From Candidatus Poribacteria bacterium (GTDB taxonomy: Bacteria; Poribacteria; WGA-4E; WGA-3G), in assembly GCA_028824575.1 (NCBI GenBank), contig JAPPDN010000080.1, positions 1 to 7,652 of the forward strand: DNA of 7,652 nucleotides, in the 5' to 3' direction. Shown one piece after another: positions 6,802 to 7,652 of the stretch. Made by a program: the position numbers and the translations under genes. Each line of letters starts with the position of its first letter. The stretch's first letter is position 1. The notes under the pieces are model-generated. The model saw only the letters and a program-made list of their open reading frames with translations, searched no databases and was not told the DNA's origin.

Positions 6802-6897
6802 CTTCGCAATATGGGCTTGCAAGCTACGCCCTACTTCGCAATATGGGCTTGCAAGCTACGCCCTACTTCGCAATATGGGCTTGCAAGCTACGCCCTA
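6802..6897. repeat. Three exact 32-bp tandem repeats containing a palindrome
   Basis: Units at 6802-6833, 6834-6865 and 6866-6897 are identical and directly joined. Each starts CTTCGCAATATGGG, carries the perfect 10-bp palindrome GCTTGCAAGC (6815-6824 in the first unit), and ends TACGCCCTA. The GGGC and GCCC flanks of the palindrome can also pair, giving a hairpin in each unit. There are no spacers, so it is not a CRISPR array. The unit resembles intergenic REP-like dispersed repeats rather than a coding repeat; copies elsewhere cannot be checked here. Confidence 0.92.
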
Positions 6898-6900
6898 AAT

Positions 6901-6924
6901 TGGGCGGACATGAGAGTCCGCCCA
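6901..6924. terminator. Strong hairpin between convergent genes, possible bidirectional terminator
   Basis: TGGGCGGAC and GTCCGCCCA form a 9-bp GC-rich stem around the 6-nt loop ATGAGA. Neither strand has a real U-tract after the stem: TATAT on the plus side and AATTT on the minus side. Intrinsic termination may therefore be weak, or the hairpin may be part of the repeat element. Its left arm can alternatively pair with CGCCC at 6891-6895 in the last repeat unit. Confidence 0.5.
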
Positions 6925-6970
6925 TATATCCGTAACGCGATTGTAACCGCGTAAAATTACAATGGATTCC

Positions 6971-7651
6971 CTATGACATGTTGTATCCACGCTCGTTGTG
7001 TTGCGAGATGTCAAGTCCCATGCGTTCATCATCTTCTTCAACGCGTAAGCCGACTGTGGCATCCACAATTTTGAGAATGATAAACGAGAGGATTCCACTC
7101 CAAGCAATGGTGATGATGATGCTGAGGAACTGCGACCAGACCTGTGTACCTACTGTCATGCCTTCAGCCAATCCATTACCACCCAAACCTTTAGCGACAA
7201 AAACACCAGTCAATAAGGCACCAACAATCCCACCGATGCCGTGAACACCGAACGCATCCAGAGAATCGTCATAACCGAGTTTTGCTTTCAGACTCGTAGC
7301 ACCCCAGAAACAGACGACTCCAGAGACGAGCCCGATAGCGAGCGCGCCAATCGGTCCGACAGAACCTGAAGCAGGCGTAATAGCGACCAAGCCAGCAACG
7401 GCACCTGTTACAATACCCAAAGCACTCGGTTTGCCATGTTTTCCCCACTCAACGAACATCCACGCAACGGCGGCGGTAGCAGTTGAAATCTGCGTAACGA
7501 GCATCGCCATGCCAGCTGCGCCATCGGCGGCAACAGCACTACCTGCATTGAAACCGAACCAACCTACCCAAAGCATCGACGCACCGACGACGGTGAGTGT
7601 TAAACTATGGGGCGGCATTGCTGTTGTCTGGTAACCGATCCGTTTCCCGAC
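6971..7651 (-). CDS. amt: Ammonium transporter (Amt/MEP/Rh family), N-terminal part beyond window
   Basis: The C-terminal 226 residues of a polytopic inner-membrane ammonium channel (full members are about 400-450). The frame is open at the right edge: GKRIGYQTTA precedes MPPHSLTLTVVGAS, so that Met is internal and not a start. Seen in order: the MPPHSLTLTVVGASMLWVGWFGFNAGS helix typical of the family; several hydrophobic helices; DDSLDAFGVHGIGGIVGALLTGVF, which holds the second conserved pore histidine of the twin-His motif; a last helix (about IIITIAWSGILSFIILKIVD); and a cytoplasmic tail EEDDERMGLDISQHNERGYN. The tail matches the conserved region that contacts PII protein, though the usual HGE reads HNE. 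The first pore histidine lies outside the window. No glnK follows downstream; the gene ends at the repeat region. Confidence 0.95.
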   Translation of the reverse strand, partial: VGKRIGYQTTAMPPHSLTLTVVGASMLWVGWFGFNAGSAVAADGAAGMAMLVTQISTATAAVAWMFVEWGKHGKPSALGIVTGAVAGLVAITPASGSVGPIGALAIGLVSGVVCFWGATSLKAKLGYDDSLDAFGVHGIGGIVGALLTGVFVAKGLGGNGLAEGMTVGTQVWSQFLSIIITIAWSGILSFIILKIVDATVGLRVEEDDERMGLDISQHNERGYNMS

Positions 7652-7652
7652 T

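Larger units (their letters stand above)
6793..6970. other. Gene-free interval between convergent genes
   Basis: 178 bp between the hydrolase stop and the ammonium transporter stop, both genes pointing inward. I see no coding frame with a ribosome site. It holds three tandem 32-bp repeats and a strong hairpin, described separately; about 45 bp of plain sequence remain next to the transporter gene. Confidence 0.8.

Noticed and set aside
6802..6897. CRISPR array
   Set aside because: The 32-bp units are joined directly with no spacers, and no cas gene is present.
7616..7618. Start of the ammonium transporter at the Met at 7618
   Set aside because: The frame continues to the window edge with family-like residues (GKRIGYQTTA). 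The Met is inside a conserved MPPH motif in the middle of the protein.

Overview
The window looks like ordinary bacterial chromosome of moderate GC: dense genes, short intergenic gaps, good Shine-Dalgarno sites and no introns. There is no rRNA, tRNA or phage gene to fix the lineage. The mix of genes (housekeeping purD, a two-domain acetyl-xylan-esterase-like hydrolase, an SDR dehydrogenase, a toxin-antitoxin pair and short intergenic repeats) would suit an environmental bacterium of the Poribacteria/Planctomycetes kind. That placement is a weak inference.

Layout. Positions 3881 to 2 hold a leftward run of four genes: purD (GAR synthetase); a 172-residue protein joining a RelA/SpoT-type zinc-finger (RIS) module to a DUF2250-like winged helix; a membrane-anchored von Willebrand factor A (VWA) protein; and an SDR oxidoreductase cut by the left edge. 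Gaps are 12, 58 and 24 nt, so they could form one operon. It would be driven by a good sigma70-type promoter just upstream of purD, whose -10 box lies inside a perfect 15-bp palindrome.

Positions 4026 to 6792 hold a rightward run: a RelE/HigB-type toxin, its HTH antitoxin (4-nt ATGA overlap), and 14 nt later a 669-residue alpha/beta hydrolase. The hydrolase has an intact catalytic half and a second half that appears to be a duplicated, catalytically dead copy. The intergenic region 3882-4025 separates the two runs divergently.

Positions 6793-6970 carry no gene. They hold three exact 32-bp tandem repeats followed by a 9-bp-stem hairpin, between convergent genes. From 6971 to the right edge is the C-terminal part of an Amt-family ammonium transporter on the minus strand, its N-terminus beyond the window.

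The points most worth following up are the RIS-DUF2250 fusion next to purD and the pseudo-hydrolase duplication. No obviously new multi-gene defence or mobile system is visible.
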